From: Ascaris suum
Taxonomy: Eukaryota; Nematoda; Chromadorea; Rhabditida; Ascarididae
Length of the DNA stretch: 64,000 bases
Assembly (NCBI GenBank): GCA_013433145.1
Contig: CM024169.1
Location: forward strand, 3,100,001-3,164,000
Direction of reading: 5' to 3'
The notes below the pieces were generated by a model. That model was not told where the DNA came from. It ran no database searches and saw only the letters and a program-made list of their open reading frames with translations. Made by a program: the position numbers and the translations under genes. Positions 47,857 to 61,884 of the stretch are shown here, piece after piece (position 1 is the stretch's first letter; each line of letters begins with the position of its first letter).

Positions 47857-48389
47857 TTAGAAGTTGAAAAGCTTACTGAAAAGGCAACGAAATTTGAAGT
47901 AAATGCATTCCAAGATGCCATCATTTTGTTCAAAGTTGCATGAAGAGTCCAGTGTTGTTGACCACTGCTTGTTCGTTTTGCTCTGCTGTTCTGCGGCGAG
48001 CGTTGAGGCACTCAGACAGACAATCCGCTCGCGCCCACATCCATATTGTAGTCTTCGCCATGTTGTAGTTTCGTTCCTTTTATGATTCTGTGGTAAAATA
48101 GAGTTCTTGTTAGTAACGTGGTCGGATCCATGGTCGCCGTTCGGCGTTTTATCACTCTCTCTTCCCAATCCCCTCATGTAGCTCTCTTTTTCCAGCAAGC
48201 TCAGCACGATAGGACAGCGCTTAATGAAAACTGTGTTGGAAATTTCTGATGATCTGCGCACATGCGTTCCACGCAGTATCCGACTGCGTCATGGCGATGA
48301 AAGAAAGTCACCTCAAAATCATTCGATTTTATCCTTCTATTATTAAACGCACTTGTCCACAGCATCATATAAAGTTCGTCGAAGTGTGC
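47857..48389 (-). CDS. Putative minus-strand exons, unassigned
   Basis: A candidate exon at 48389-48313 lies between a good acceptor (TTCATTACAG) and a good donor (GAG|GTGACT); its frame reads AHFDELYMMLWTSAFNNRRI. Downstream, an open frame of 134 codons covers 48261-47857, rich in Ser, Thr, Asn and Lys. The splice phases of the two pieces do not match directly, so they may belong to different genes or an exon is missing. No domain was recognised. Confidence 0.22.
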
Positions 48390-48688
48390 CTGTAATGAAT
48401 TCCGATCAGCGTTCTTTCGAGCATGTGCGTCAGGTGAGTGGAGCAAAATTACACGAAGCAACCATCCTTGGTGAGATTGAAAGTGGCAATTTTGCAAGCC
48501 TTTTAAAGTACTGTTGCAAATCGTTTCTAAACCATCAATTGTAGGCGAGCTTTTATAGTTGAGACATTTCGGCTTCATAACGCAATTGTTGGTCATAAAA
48601 ATAGCAATATTTGCTTGCAACTATTGTACTTCGAAGTTTGTCAATGATAATGGATAGAACAGCTTCAAAGATGCAATTGCACGTTTCG

Positions 48689-48892
48689 CTAATGTTCCTT
48701 CCACGGAGATCGAGTGCATTCACCGCCCCACTTGCAAGAAATCATAATTGAACGCGACAACACATTACCGCTGTTCGAAAAAACGGCTGGCACATAGAGA
48801 TGCAATGTGAAAGACATTTTCGCACCGACCTTTGCACTAGACGAATGCATCAAACTACCGGCGTTGCAAGTTACAAGCATCGTGAAGTGCAC
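48689..48892 (-). CDS. Exon-like minus-strand frame, unassigned
   Basis: 67 codons with balanced, protein-like composition (KVGAKMSFTLHLYVPAVF, then ending WGGECTRSPWKEH) and a stop at 48689. No clear acceptor was found for its upstream end. It may be the last exon of a gene that begins further right, or chance. Confidence 0.2.
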   Translation of the reverse strand: MHFTMLVTCNAGSLMHSSSAKVGAKMSFTLHLYVPAVFSNSGNVLSRSIMISCKWGGECTRSPWKEH

Positions 48893-49309
48893 GAAACTAG
48901 CGTGAAGTGGCGAGGGACACAGCTGCTAGACGTGCACACACAACATACCGGCCCGCACATACAGTGCTCTTGTGTTTTGTATGCGATGGCATTGTGTTTG
49001 TAGGTCGTTGTGTGTATGTCTGTGTGTATTGTGTATATGAATTATTAATCCTTCTAGCCTTAGCAATTCTAAACGAGAATCTGAGAGCAGAAGCAAATAA
49101 TATCCATTGTTGTGCTCATATGATAGATGTTTCGTTGAATGCGAATACATGTTGTATTGTCTCAGTAGGTATAGTGCATTTGCATGGAGGTATAGTGTGT
49201 ATAGTGATGTCTATTGGGAACGATTTCATAGTGTTTTGGTCGTTCGTAAAAAATGGTCCATGTTTTACAATAATTTTCGATACTCATCAGTGAGGAGATG
49301 AATTAATAG

Positions 49310-50125
49310 TGCTGTAATCGCGCGGTAATATCGAACTTCTAAATTTATCATTTCCAGCTTTGTATCAGTTTGAAATATCCAACGGATAAACAAATAGAAA
49401 AGCGCAAGGAAACTATGATATGAGTTTTGTTAGAGAAACTGGCACAGTACCATCTTGTAAGACTGACGCATATCGTCATATCGTAGTGCATGCTTATTTG
49501 CCGATTATATATGCTCTTTCCAGTAGTCAAAATATGAGCTACTTATATGGTACTATTACTTTATTCATTCACTTGCATTTTAGTAATGATCCTAATGGGA
49601 ATATGAATATAAGAATTTCTGCTTTTAAATGCATTTATTCGGTGTAAGTTAGATTCCAAGTTTGATTTATACACTGCTTCGTACAATACATACCTCTGCA
49701 TGCTTAGCCAATATTAATAGAAAGCTGTCTCAAATTGTAATGAAACACTCGAGTACCACTAGCCAAATTAGCTGCCGAATTAGCTAAACTGTTAGCCAAT
49801 CTAGTATAAATTGCCGACCAGGTCTTTATCCTTGATTTTCTGAAATTTCCATTTTTTGGTTACTTTTACGAGTTTTTTCTTTCCATCATTCTTCCTATAT
49901 TTTAACTTTTACGTTATAATTCATTTGTCTTTTACTGTGTTATACCATGCAAAATTAAGCAAACTTCTCTAACAAAAATTCATTTAAACGATAAAAAAGT
50001 TCAAGTGTCGAAGTGATCGTGAATGATGTGCAATAACCGACATAAATATTTAGCGATGCAAATCGTTTTTTGAAACGGAATGAATTGCTATGAGTTTGAT
50101 AATCTCATCGAATAATTAATTTATA
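49310..50125. other. Intergenic DNA before the glycosyltransferase gene
   Basis: About 0.8 kb of AT-rich sequence without supportable coding features. It includes short repeated TTAGC(C/T)AA(A/T) words around 49760-49800. Presumably it contains the promoter of the downstream gene. Confidence 0.4.
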
Positions 50126-50126
50126 G
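50116..50126 (+). promoter_or_regulatory. Probable trans-splice acceptor of the Branch glycosyltransferase gene
   Basis: TTAATTTATAG ends 25 bases upstream of the ATG at 50152, again the layout expected for spliced-leader addition. Confidence 0.5.
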
Positions 50127-50151
50127 GATTGCAAAAGAAAGCATTCACGCA

Positions 50152-50706
50152 ATGCGAATGTCACATGGATTTTTCCTCATTATTGCGATTGCACTCTTCT
50201 TGGCAATGTGGATGTTGGCCATAACTCATAGTGTCAGTTGGATCGTCATTTTCGAATTACCTCAACAACAATGTAATTGCTAAATTATTCTTCTTAATCT
50301 TCTCCTTATCGCTAAAACCTTTTAAAAGTTTTGTTGAACTTATTTTATATATGGAGACATTCGCATTTTAACACTTCATCTCTTTATTTATGAGAGTAAT
50401 CGTTTGTTAGATTAAATGACTTAGTTTATTACACATCACTATTGCTCTTGCTAATGCTCTCTCGAGAAGGAATATTCGTCACGCAAATAGTACTGAAATG
50501 AGATTCACCTTTGATGACTGGGTGGAAAAAGTGTTGCTGAAAATGGCACGTATTGTAATCATTGAATGTGACGAACACTAGACAACCTTGCCCATCGCAA
50601 CGAGATGGTTCTTACCGGGTGCTCACTTCGAGGACAATACCTTCAAATACATGATATAAAAAGTGGCACAATAAATTCTATATAACATAACATCAGAATA
50701 TCAAAA

Positions 50707-50746
<40 letters not shown>

Positions 50747-53700
50747 TTCTATTTATACGAGTAATCATAGATTGCTCTTTTAATGCTAATTAAAAAATTA
50801 TTTGCTTCCACTGCGAACGCCTGCCTACTCGAGTGTAAAACTTGCAGTAGTCAGAACAGAGCTTCCGTCAAGAAAATTCGAAGAATTCACAAGAGGCGGC
50901 TTCCGCTTATTAACGAACAGACCAAATCTTAACGGAGTAACGGTAATTTTACTTTTATTATATGGAACCTCACTAAATGGATATCATTTCAAGCAGTGGC
51001 AATTAGTTTGTTTCATAAATGGCAATTTTTAAAATATGTAAAATGCGTATACCCGAAGAGCTGGCAGGAACTGCATGCAAAAATTCCATTATTCCGGTTG
51101 GATTGACTACAAAATATGCTAATTTTTATGTTTTTATAGTTTTCCTAAGCGTTCGAAGTTGATATGATGATTATCGTTCGAACACGGCCATCGAAAGGAA
51201 TCTCGGGAATCATTTGTTGAAACTAGTATTATTAAATTTATGTTAATGGTGCCTTATTTGTTAATATATGATCCTATCAATAGAGCATAATGATTTATTT
51301 ATTGCGGTCTAGAGAGTCCGTTTCATTTCAGTATAACTTCAACTTCAGTTTTATTCTTTAGCAGAAATTATTTTTTATATGAATCCACTTTTTCTGGCTA
51401 CTCATCGCTTCCGCTGTCCAGCATAGAGCGGACATTTCGGTCATAGATCTGTCTTTTAGAAATTCTATTCTCCATTCAAAAGTATTCAAAATGTTTTGTC
51501 AAATTTTTCATAAAATTTCAAAAATTCTTAAAAATCAAATATTCAAATCTTCACGTATAAATTCAAATTTCCCAAAAATTATCAATTCTAGACGATTCCA
51601 ATTGTGAGAAATACTACAATATCGGATGAAGATTGCCAACAAGTTCTTGATGATCCTTCTTATGCCAATCAACTCCCCACGGTATAGTTCTCTTTATCAA
51701 ATATTGCAGAAAAAAAAAGTTTCATTTTATTTCTTTGAAAATGCGTTGAATATCATTTTCGCGGTGTATGCTATTGCTTCATCCTCATCTCCAAGCATCT
51801 CTTCATCTCTCATTGATCTTTGCATAGATGAACGATGCTAGTGAATTAGGTAACAATCATTTACTGCATTGAACTCATCACTGTTATTCTCGAAAATTTA
51901 AAAATTTTTCTCAGGTAATCTTATTAACAATAAAAGCAAACATTCTCAAATCAGATTATTTTTTTTCCGACTTGTATAAATAAATAAACGATTAACGAAT
52001 TTGATCATTATAAAATCCATTAAATGAATGCAATTACGCTAGCAGCAATGAACACTGTTGATTGATGAAGAAGTTGATGAATGAGCGATAAATGATACAG
52101 TTTACAATAGCGGATGGCGATATTGTTGATGCAAGTTTATCGACTTCTTGTGAAGAAATCAGGAAGCGTGGACGATATGCAAAGAAGTCACTTTCCGAAG
52201 AAGAAAGCGAATTTCCGATCGCATTTGCGAGGATCGTTTATAAGGTTATCTTATAGTACGTTTTTGAAACGTTTGTTTTTTTTTTTTTGAATTTTTATAC
52301 TCACTTAACAAGTAGTAAAGCAGATATTTCCTTAAAAGAAGTAATAACTGCGGCAATAATTCGATAGTTTCTTTTAATGGGAAATATTTTGCAGCTCTAA
52401 ATTTAATTATTCAACTTTTTTTATAGGTTTAATCTTTTTATTGGTAGCTTCAACAAATCTACATTCCTATTTTTTCTACTTTTTTTTGAGTTATAAATAA
52501 AATAATAAAGGATTTCTTGAATGGCCGAAAAAGAAGACTTGATTATAAATTCGCTGTGGAACCGTATTTATTAGTTTCTACGTCCACATACTTAAAATCG
52601 AAATGCTTACAAGTCTCTTCCAAGAGTTAAATATTTTTTTAGTTGGGAATAGAATTTGGGAATCTATAAGTCCACATTTTATTCACTGAGCAGAACTTTT
52701 TATAGTTTATATTATCTCGTTGAAGCTCTATGCACACAATGCACACATAAGCATCTATCTACATTACTATATGGCCTATTTGATAAATAAATCCAGCATA
52801 TTGTCATGATAATAGAGCTACATACCCCGTAATTTTTATATTACTGGATTACCACGTGGAAGTACCAGATATGCATAGTATAAAAAAATCTGTTGAGAAT
52901 GGATTCATGATGTTGTTGCGCAGGTGACGACCTCTGAAACATCGACATGAGAAGTGGGTCGAATTTGAACGGTGCTTCACGTAACAGCCAAACGGTTTAT
53001 CTATTCGTTGAGACATTCATCGACTCATAACAAAAGGAATAATTTTTCAAAGATTTTGCAGGATTATCATCTACAAGAATTGCTGCTGAATGTTATGTAT
53101 GCGCCACAAAATGTTTTTTGCTATGCGATCGATGCGAAATCCTCACAACTCTTTTATGAACAAATGACAAACCTTTCACAGTGTTTTCCCAACGTTTTCC
53201 TCACCAATCGCCAATTCAACGTTGATAGTGCCGGTCATAACACTACACGATCTTTTCTCGAATGTCTTCATCTACTTCGTGCAATACCCGCATGGAAGTA
53301 TGCTATATTATTACAAGTAGGTAGGCTTCTTTCATCGACATGCGAGTAATGGGTGGTGAAATATCTGTTCATAGAGAAGCAGAATATTGTACAGTTTGAT
53401 CGTTCCCATGAAAACAACTTATGTATTCACATGAAAATAAGTAAAAAAAAAACTGGGAAGTGATATATTCAATACTCAGAAGACGTTCGCAGTTTTTACG
53501 ATCCTGCTAATTTGCAAGTAAAAAGGTCGAGGATCTGCGGCTACTCGAACCTTGACCTCTCATTATCAAGTCGAGGACGCCTGTTTATAAGGATTCTGGC
53601 TAATGCTTTCACCCTCTCCTTTAAATCTTCTCTCCCCACACAATGATCTCATGATATTGATGTAAGCCACGTGTTGAAATACAACTATGATTCAAAGCTA

Positions 53701-56700
53701 TAACATGCTGTTTGGTCTGAACGAATCCCTACTCTGCTACCAAAATTTGCATTTAACGCATAAGAAAGCATTGGCGTCTTATACCAGGCATGCTGGCACG
53801 AAACAGTTCAAACGAGAGAGTACTGACTTCGGCTATTAAAGTAATTGATAAATGCTTTTGCACTTTCCCCGAGTAAAGAAAATCAGGATTGATGTCCTAT
53901 GTGCTTTTCGTTTCTTTCTTTCTCTTCAAACTACGTAATACTTTGTTTTAATCTAAATTATTGTCGTTTTCTTCCAAAAATAACTGAAAAATTAATGAGC
54001 TGTCCAACATTTTCAGCTGCCGGGCAATCTCCTTATGAAACGAAGTGTTTTGGTGACGTCAAATCTATAAAATGTTGATAATTTCAGTGGTTCTCACGAG
54101 ACGTAAACTTTTTACATTTCAGAACAACGATATTCCATTAAAAACGAATTATGAGACGGTTGAGATCTTGAAGGCGCTGAATGGAAGTAACGATGTCAAT
54201 GTGGGACCACCTAACAAAAATCGCATCCCACAGAATTTGAGCTGGACATATCAGGCATTAAATTTATTCAAAGGTGAAGTCAGTCTCATATCGTATCGTC
54301 GTCCTTCAGAAGCACTATTCATTTATAACTCAGATAAGAAGAGAAAAGCTACAAGAATGTACTTTCAAAAAGGCGAGAAAACTGTGTGCAGATGAGCTCA
54401 AATACCTTTCTTCAATGGAGAGACATGTAGTTCAGTTTCAGAAATATTTGAGAACTTTTGCTTGAAGGAACTGCAATCGCAAATTTTATGGTTTTTATAA
54501 ATTTGCGTCTTGCGATTCCCTTCTCAAGTGAATTTTCTTCGAATTTTTATTCAATAAACTGTTCATAGATAATTCGAAGAACGACGCTCGTATATTACCG
54601 ATTTCAAAAGGAAGTACATCGGTGTCGCTATCACGTGCATTCGTCAAATTTGTCATCGATGAATTAAATCTGACGACGTTAATTGATCGCTTCGAAAGCA
54701 TGGAATACGGTGTTGATGAGATGACCTTTCCGAGCATTCATTCAGATGACCAGCTAGGTTAGTTTTGGAAGTCCTTTCGCAATTCGTTCTTATCCTTCGT
54801 CTTCAAAAATTTCTTTCAATTATTTACAGAATTCGGCAGATTAAACCGCTTGCAATGACCATTTTTGATCATTGTATTCCCTACCATCGGTCATTCGTTG
54901 TCCACCAGCTGAACCAGCTAGCAAGTGGAAATTAAATCGGCCAATTCGGTTCAAATGACCGAATTTTCATAGGCTTAATAATTCAGAAAAACAGTTACTC
55001 ATCTTTTTTATATGCTTTATCAAAATTATGTTTGCAATGCTTATAATGACGAAGTCTTATTTATGCTTATGGTTTCACATAGTATCTGAATATCTGGCAG
55101 TTTCAGTTCAGGATGCATTGGGCCCAATTTCCAAATGAATTACAGATATTTAAAGGTGCCTCGTATGTTGCATGCCCTTTGCACCCTGTAGAGTTGGATT
55201 TTACTCCGGTCGAAACAATATCTCGCGACTATTTAGTTCCAAAAAAGAACAGCTCTTCTTAGAAGGATTTGAACGAGTGGTCAAATCAGTTAAAATACGG
55301 ATGCATTAATAATGGGAATAGCAAAAGTGCGTAATTTTGTTGTAAGTGCTTGCATGCATCACAGAACACAGATCGTTAGCACTATAAAACGCTCATGCAA
55401 AGATTGAGTAACGCTGATAGTAATTGACTTTTTATAGTGCCATCAAGTTGGAGTGTTTTGGAATAATTCGTCCGCTTTAGTGATGCTTTAATTTTGCCTG
55501 CTTTTTGAGGCTCAAAAAACAGCTAGCTTCGAGACATTGTCTTATCGATCGGCTCTGTCATATTAGTGCAACACCCAGTGAAGACGCTAATTTAATGATA
55601 TATGAATGGAAATAGCGATGTGCGAATTCAGGATTAACTCCTAGTAGTCGAGTTGTTATCATACAGAGGTCGGAGTCAATGAGCTGATTCTTTTTCCAAA
55701 GCCGTAGTTAGCAGGAATCAAGTTTCTTCTCTGAAGAATAGGAATCCGGTCAAGAGCCTGAAGTTTCTGGCTGAGCGGGGTTGGAATTGAGATCGCCTCG
55801 TTTCCTGATGTCGAGCATCACTGATTCAGACTTGTGCGGCGCCTTTGACAGCAGTACTTGGGAAAAACATTTGGGGAACAAAATTATATCAACGACTATA
55901 TGCACGGTGTTCGAATCTCTTTGCATTTTCTTGTCCTTAAGTTCACTACAAGGTATTTCACTAAAAATTTTTACATATTGCGAACTATTTTATATTGTTG
56001 CAGCTAACTGGAAGGGGGAAGGAGGACGGCTGGGGGAGGCAATCAGTTAATAGGCGTTTCTCTTCCCTAAGCATTATAATGGATCGCTCTATATTCCAAC
56101 GACATTTTCAGATGCGCCAGGAGGTTTCACACAGCATTGTATCGGAAAGTATAACAACTTAATTACTCGGTTTGCTGTTTGAATTACTTTCAAAGAAGTT
56201 CGTTTATGCACTTATAACATATATCACAGTGATGCAATGATTTTCCGATGCTTTTATTTAGCCTTAAGCAGTTTCCTGTTTACGGAAAAGCAACTAAGGC
56301 TGGCTCACTTTGTCTTTCGGTCGCAAAAGTGATTCTCTAGACGTCTCTGTCCTACAAGATATTGAAGATCTTCCTGAACCAAATTTATCGTGAACTTAAT
56401 TTATCGATAAAAGGTGAAAATACGCAACATTGGCAACAAAAAAATCACGTAAAACGATAGATCCTTAATGCAAAGTGCAGCGGTGAATTTTTATTAATAA
56501 AATTGCAAGTTTTCGTCGACGTAATTTCCAAAGTCACCAATGAATGTCTGACTTTTTTCTTGCTGAAAATCCGTCTATCATATCAATCCAATGACTTTCC
56601 GAAATTCACTCGCGATTTTTTTTCTTCATTTGTTTGCTATATTGACATGAAAGCTGCCTGTGGCAGTTGCTATTGTGAGCTGACTGAAGAAGAGGAAGAG

Positions 56701-58055
56701 GGAGCAAGAAAGAGAAAGCAATGCTAATCCAGCGGATTTTTTTAATAAAGAAAATCAAGACCGAAAGAACTTCACTGGTGAACTTTCGTGAGCTCTTCGA
56801 TTGGTTGAATCATCACGTCATCACTTCACAACAAGCATATGTCTCATATTTTCACTGATACGGTAACATTTTCATCCGAACCAATAAAAGAGCAACGTTT
56901 CTTGTCTCACCGTTCAAATGCTTACCTCAATCGGCAAGCAATACGGGACGGTTGAGCATTTTAGGTTTCTGAGCAGCCAAATTACTTGAGCCTACTTAAT
57001 CTTCACAAGTAAAAAAGGCGCGGTGAAAAACGATTCCGGCTTTGACCAGAGTTGTGGACTCCTTATCGACTCCCGGTTTGACGCCATGCCCATAATGCCA
57101 TCTGTAATCGGCAACGAAAGCCGTTCCACATTTTATAACATCCATAATTTGCTTCGCATCGCGGTTTACATTTGGAGGAGTAAATGCAATTTCCCTCACT
57201 GAATTAAAAATTTCTAACTTGAATTTCGATGATCAAGCAATAGAACTTGCTAACAGAAAGAAAACCGCCACCTGAGAACAACAGCAAGTAGTACGAGGAG
57301 TATGTCGCTCATTTTGTTAAATCTCCTTTTTTGGCTGTGGTCGTTAAACGTAGCCAATTAGTCGTAAAAAGGGAAATTTCTTAACGCGTCATTGAAATTG
57401 ACAGGAAATTCACATAACATAAAACAGATAAATTTTCGAAACTTACAGTTTGCGACATTCATCGGCTCATTATTTAAGAAATTCGATTACTTGGGGTTGA
57501 AGGGGGGGGGATGGGGGAGGGAGCCGATCATGCAGACATTCAGTGCATTTAAGTTCACAGTTTTCACACCTGAACATGAACACGAGCACATCACGTCACT
57601 GAAGGGTGGTGTGACCTCCTGTACACTACACAAACCCATGCGCACATACCCACAAAGACCCAAACAAGAAAGCACGCGCATATAAATTAGCAATCATTAA
57701 TACACATAAAGATTTGAAAAGTTTTATTTGCAGATACGTATCTTGGCAACGGTCATTATCCGGTTCAAGACGACCGTGCTACAGTCGCCGTTACCGACAT
57801 GAAATATGCATCTTTGGTTTAGCAGATCTTTCAACATTAAGCTCATCGAAGTCGTTATTCGCTAATAAAATGCTACCCGAATATGACTATGGGGCAATCG
57901 CATGTTGGATGAGTACACTCGCTCGTAGAAAGCAAATGGGATCGCATATTGATGCATCGAGAAACGATTACTACTTGCAACGACTTCCGGTGCGATTCCA
58001 TAATGAGAAAGCGAAATGGAGGCAAAACATTGAAGCATTTGACTGCGATGCTTAG
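50152..58055 (+). CDS. Core-2/I-branching (Branch) beta-1,6-N-acetylglucosaminyltransferase-like protein (9 exons, 474 residues)
   Basis: Golgi type II membrane glycosyltransferase of the Branch (GT14) family, expected to add GlcNAc or a related sugar to glycans. Exons with matching phases: 50152-50272, 50848-50942, 51592-51681, 52101-52244, 53062-53316, 54123-54273, 54569-54757, 56112-56169, 57734-58055. Residues 6-35 form a signal-anchor helix after a short cytoplasmic tail. Family landmarks in order: LSEEESEFPIAFARIVYK (about 133-150), DYHLQELLLNVMYAPQN (151-167), KGSTSVSLSRAFVKF (from 299), GVDEMTFPS (about 332-340), PGGFT (about 351-355), HEICIFGLADL (390-400), FANKMLPEYDYGAIACW (410-426). 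Several N-x-S/T sequons (for example Asn79) fit a luminal protein. Length is normal for nematode members, which form a large family, so no one-to-one C. elegans orthologue is claimed. Exon 2 is supported by phase and splice sites but not by family similarity. Confidence 0.93.
50709..50745. repeat. (AT)n microsatellite in intron 1 of the glycosyltransferase gene
   Basis: About 37 bases of pure AT alternation, roughly 100 bases before exon 2. Confidence 0.95.
53513..53632 (-). pseudogene. tRNA-like relic, possibly tRNA-derived SINE fragment
   Basis: Read on the minus strand, the segment has a GGTTCGAGT block close to the Pol III B-box, a TTGATAA heptamer that looks like an anticodon loop with GAT, and a run of T at the end (CCTTTTTA) resembling a Pol III terminator. 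The anticodon and T stems do not pair properly, so it is not a working tRNA. It lies in intron 5 of the glycosyltransferase gene, opposite to its transcription. Confidence 0.3.
54943..54965. repeat. 8-bp inverted repeat in glycosyltransferase intron 7
   Basis: AATTCGGT (54943-54950) and ACCGAATT (54958-54965) are reverse complements around a 7-base spacer. Related words (TCGGTCATT) occur about 70 bases upstream, so this may be part of a small decayed element. Confidence 0.4.
57502..57522 (+). repeat. G-rich tract in glycosyltransferase intron 8
   Basis: Nine G, then AT, five G, A, three G. Quadruplex-capable on the coding strand. Confidence 0.85.
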
Positions 58056-60466
58056 AAACATTTCACATGAAGTTTACGACTGAGTAACTACAAGCTGTCA
58101 GAGATAGATTTTCTACACCGAGTTTGAAATTAGCTATGAAAGTGCTAGAAATAGTCCTTATACGAGTGAAGTAGGTGCTTTTGTTTGCCTATAGAAAAAT
58201 TTCATCAGTGGCGAAAATTTTGGATTGTCGAGCCTTCTAAAATATACAGTTCTTTTAACGCTTGTTTTCCACATGATTCCGGCTCGGTTTCTGAAAATCT
58301 CGGAATTGGTTGCTAATCCTCCCTCGCATCCGATAAGTTGGAGAAATGGGCGAGAGCGACGATGCTGATGTTTTGGTAACGTATAATTTTCATGGCAGTT
58401 TCAAACGTCAGTAATTGGCGAAGAAGATAGTCAGTGAAAACAAATCCAATTGACCGAATCAACCGAACATTTCGGCGATATAAATGTGGGACAGCTTTTG
58501 CATAGATGTGATACGATGCTGTCATAATATGGTTTGTGGCGAATTCGATTTTTTTTTTTTTAATAAACGTATGAAAAATGCGCCCATATCAAGAAAGCGC
58601 TTAGTTAAGCATAATTGACAATGAAGGTCCGACGGCTAAATGGAAATATTTGATATTTCTATGGAAGAAATTTTTGATAGCGCTTGTTTTCGGGCGACGT
58701 GAAGTTGAATATTCATAGTTTTTTTGGGTCGCAATATTCATATTCGTAATCCGACTTTGAATGTGATATACAATTGCAGAAAAGAAGGAAATTCTAGAGG
58801 AATTCAAAACATTCGATGTTCTATCTGGTAAAGAAATTTTGCTGCAATTGTAACTGAAATTTTGAAAAGCAATTTATTTTAATATCCCTCTGCGAATCTC
58901 AATAATTTTATTTCTATATAAATAACATCCAATAGGAAAAAAGATTTATTCTCAGAGTTGTATATATTTTATGGATTTATTTCTTCTCTTTTTTTTTGTG
59001 GAATATTAAACGCGTTTTCTAGAAGTCAACTCTCCGTACTTTTTTTCTTTATCGATGATGAATTAATAGTTTGATGATTGCATAACTCATCTCCTATACC
59101 TGCAATGCTAGATACCTTGATGTTCGATAACTTACCTGTGAGCAACGTCGCGTTCATTATTCCTTTCCTCAATCGTTCATTTTCCCATACATATTGGTCG
59201 TTCCATATCTCTTAGATATAAGAAAACGTACCTATTCGCTTGTTGTGATTCGTAAGTTTCCTCATTATATGACTGAAAACTGGAAGTTTCTGATCGTTGA
59301 GGTGCGAAAAATTTTTACTCAAGTGATATTGAAGGTAACATAGACATAAATAATGAACGCATTATTTGCTGTACATTATGATTGTTATATTGCAAAAAAA
59401 TAATTGTACTGTAAACAGCTGTAATATACTACAATCTTTTATGACGCTAAAGCATTCTGATCAACGAAAATTCTCCTATGCATCAAGGGTCGTCAATAAA
59501 GCCAACATATTGCGGGTTGTGGGGAAGGAGGAGAAAAAGAGGGGGGAGGGGGAGGGAGGAGCCTCTCAAATCGTTGGGATTTCGCTGGGGCTCCATAAAT
59601 CAACACTGAACACTACATCATACCAGCCAGCGCTTCGCTACATGGTCACTGTTTTTTGAGCAGCGTATTTGAGTAGATAAAAGGGAATAAAGGAAGAATA
59701 TCGTTCGATGATCGTTGTCGAAAGCCACTGAGTAGTGCCCAGTAGCCTAACGTATAAAGTAAATCTAAAGGCCTGTCGATGGCTACTACTTCCAAGTTCC
59801 TCGATTTTAAGTGACACTGCGATTAAGGCGCCCACGCATTTCCAACGCCGCGGCTCTAATGTCCAAAATTTTACTTCGATTCGCAAACTCCCCTGTCTTT
59901 ATTACAGAGAAATAAGCGTCCAACACACCACCTCCCTTTTTCAAAGTCAGTAAAATCAGACCACTCTTCACGGGGCACATTGCGGCTGCAGAACCCGTGG
60001 TAAGAGTGATTGGTGGTGGGGAATCACTCAGGGCCACAGATTATAGTCGCAACTGTTGGCCATTCTGGATTAAACAATTTCATATCGTTTCAGGTGAACT
60101 CAGTTGTCGGGCAGTAGTAAATCGCCTTTGTAAAATTACTGAAATACATAAATGAGGTGATATGAAGTCACAAAAATGGTATATGGCGCTAACGTCATAG
60201 CGCTAACTCGGACTTTATTTTAGCGATGCATATTGTTGTACATGCTCAATCATAGCGATTATTTTCCATTGATTTAATAAATATGCTAATAGGTTATAAT
60301 CGAACACAAAGGCGACGTATCCGAGTCCCTCAAATCCTCCAGCAATTGAGGTTGAAACTCCCGATAGCTTCATCGTTACGGAAATAAAACTTCAGCCGAT
60401 GAACTGATTCGAGCGTTCAGATCTAGGCGCTTTAGCAAATCCACATTAGCAAAGCACAATATATGC

Positions 60467-60489
60467 TATATATATATATATATATATAT
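60467..60489. repeat. (TA)n microsatellite, 23 bases
   Basis: Short pure TA run in non-coding DNA. Confidence 0.9.
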
Positions 60490-61884
60490 CGTTTGTTTCA
60501 ACTGGAGAATCGTCATAAAGCAGAAGTACGGAATTCGGTAGGTAGAGTGCGACCATAGTTTCATCTGTGAAAGCCGGTTTTCAAGTGGATCGAACAACTT
60601 CCCAAAAAATGATATTTACTCAGAGATGCCAGAAAATCTGCATGTAATTTTTGGGTGATCATATCACATTCGACACCAGCTGACTCATAAAACATAGTCA
60701 TCCTATAGAAGGTTTCTCCGAGATGGCAGATCACTTAAAATATGAATAAATAAAACTCAACGCATATCGGTGTTTATTGATGGTACACTGAAGTGGTTGA
60801 CAAGCCGGTTGCAAAAGTCTCCACTTTCTTGTATTTTTCGTTCACTCCTCCCCCCTCCTCTCCTTATTCCCGGCGAATGAGAAATTCGGTCCTATTCGAT
60901 TTGGACTTTTGTGCTGCTAAATGTTTTAATTCGTTCGCCGAACGAGACTCATGGCAGCATTAAGCTGCAATTGAAGCTCCCGGTTGCATAGCATTCTATG
61001 ACGGATGAAATGCGTAATTTAGAACGCACCAGTAGTCTTTTATGCATTGATGCATATAATGAAAACTTAAGGATGCCTCTAGTGTTAAAATCGAACATAG
61101 TTGTTGCATAAAGGCAAACACTCAGAAAATTGTCAAAATTAGTCAAGAAATTCCAAATGGAATTCAAAGGGAGGGGAGGGGGAAAGGAGATATGTTGGGA
61201 AGCACTCGAATTGGCTTGAGTTAAAATTCGTTTAAATTTTGACTGCTTGGAGATTAAAATATGCATAGAACATCTTTTATTTTATTCATTAAGTCAAATG
61301 TATGGAATTGGTTGTTTTTTCTTGGCATAGCTACACCGATAGATGAAATGATGAGAAATCTGATTTGTCAGCATTGAGCTTTCGTGAACATAGTGGGTGG
61401 GATGTTGCATAGATGGCTTTCATTTTTGTACACGTTATGATGCGGTATTTCCCCTGTATATGTTAGCATACATATATGTATCTTAGTTTCACGGTAAGCG
61501 CCATTGGAGCTGGAGCTATGAGATTTGCTGGGTGGAATGCACACGGTAGTTTGACCTCACATCACAGCTTGACCCCTTGCACTAACTTTCTGATTTTGGT
61601 AAACTTCGAAACGATTCACTTAAATGTATCTGGGAATCTGTATGTTATTTTTGCACTCTCTCGGAGTTCACTTGACGAGCCAAAGGAGATAACACTGCTC
61701 AGATCGTTCAAGAAGCTTTCATAGAGCATTTATAAGGAGCGAGGAACCGTCAAAATACTGCAATGTTGCAATGGTTCCTATGATAAGCGGAATTGCAGAG
61801 ATGCATATGGGGCCAAATTCTATGCCGCGCTGCCCCATCTTTTGTTATTTATGATTACATTAGGTCTGTTTGCATATGTCTGCG

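Noticed and set aside
59807..60037. GC-richer 76-codon minus frame
   Set aside because: Balanced composition but no splice sites and no upstream or downstream exon.
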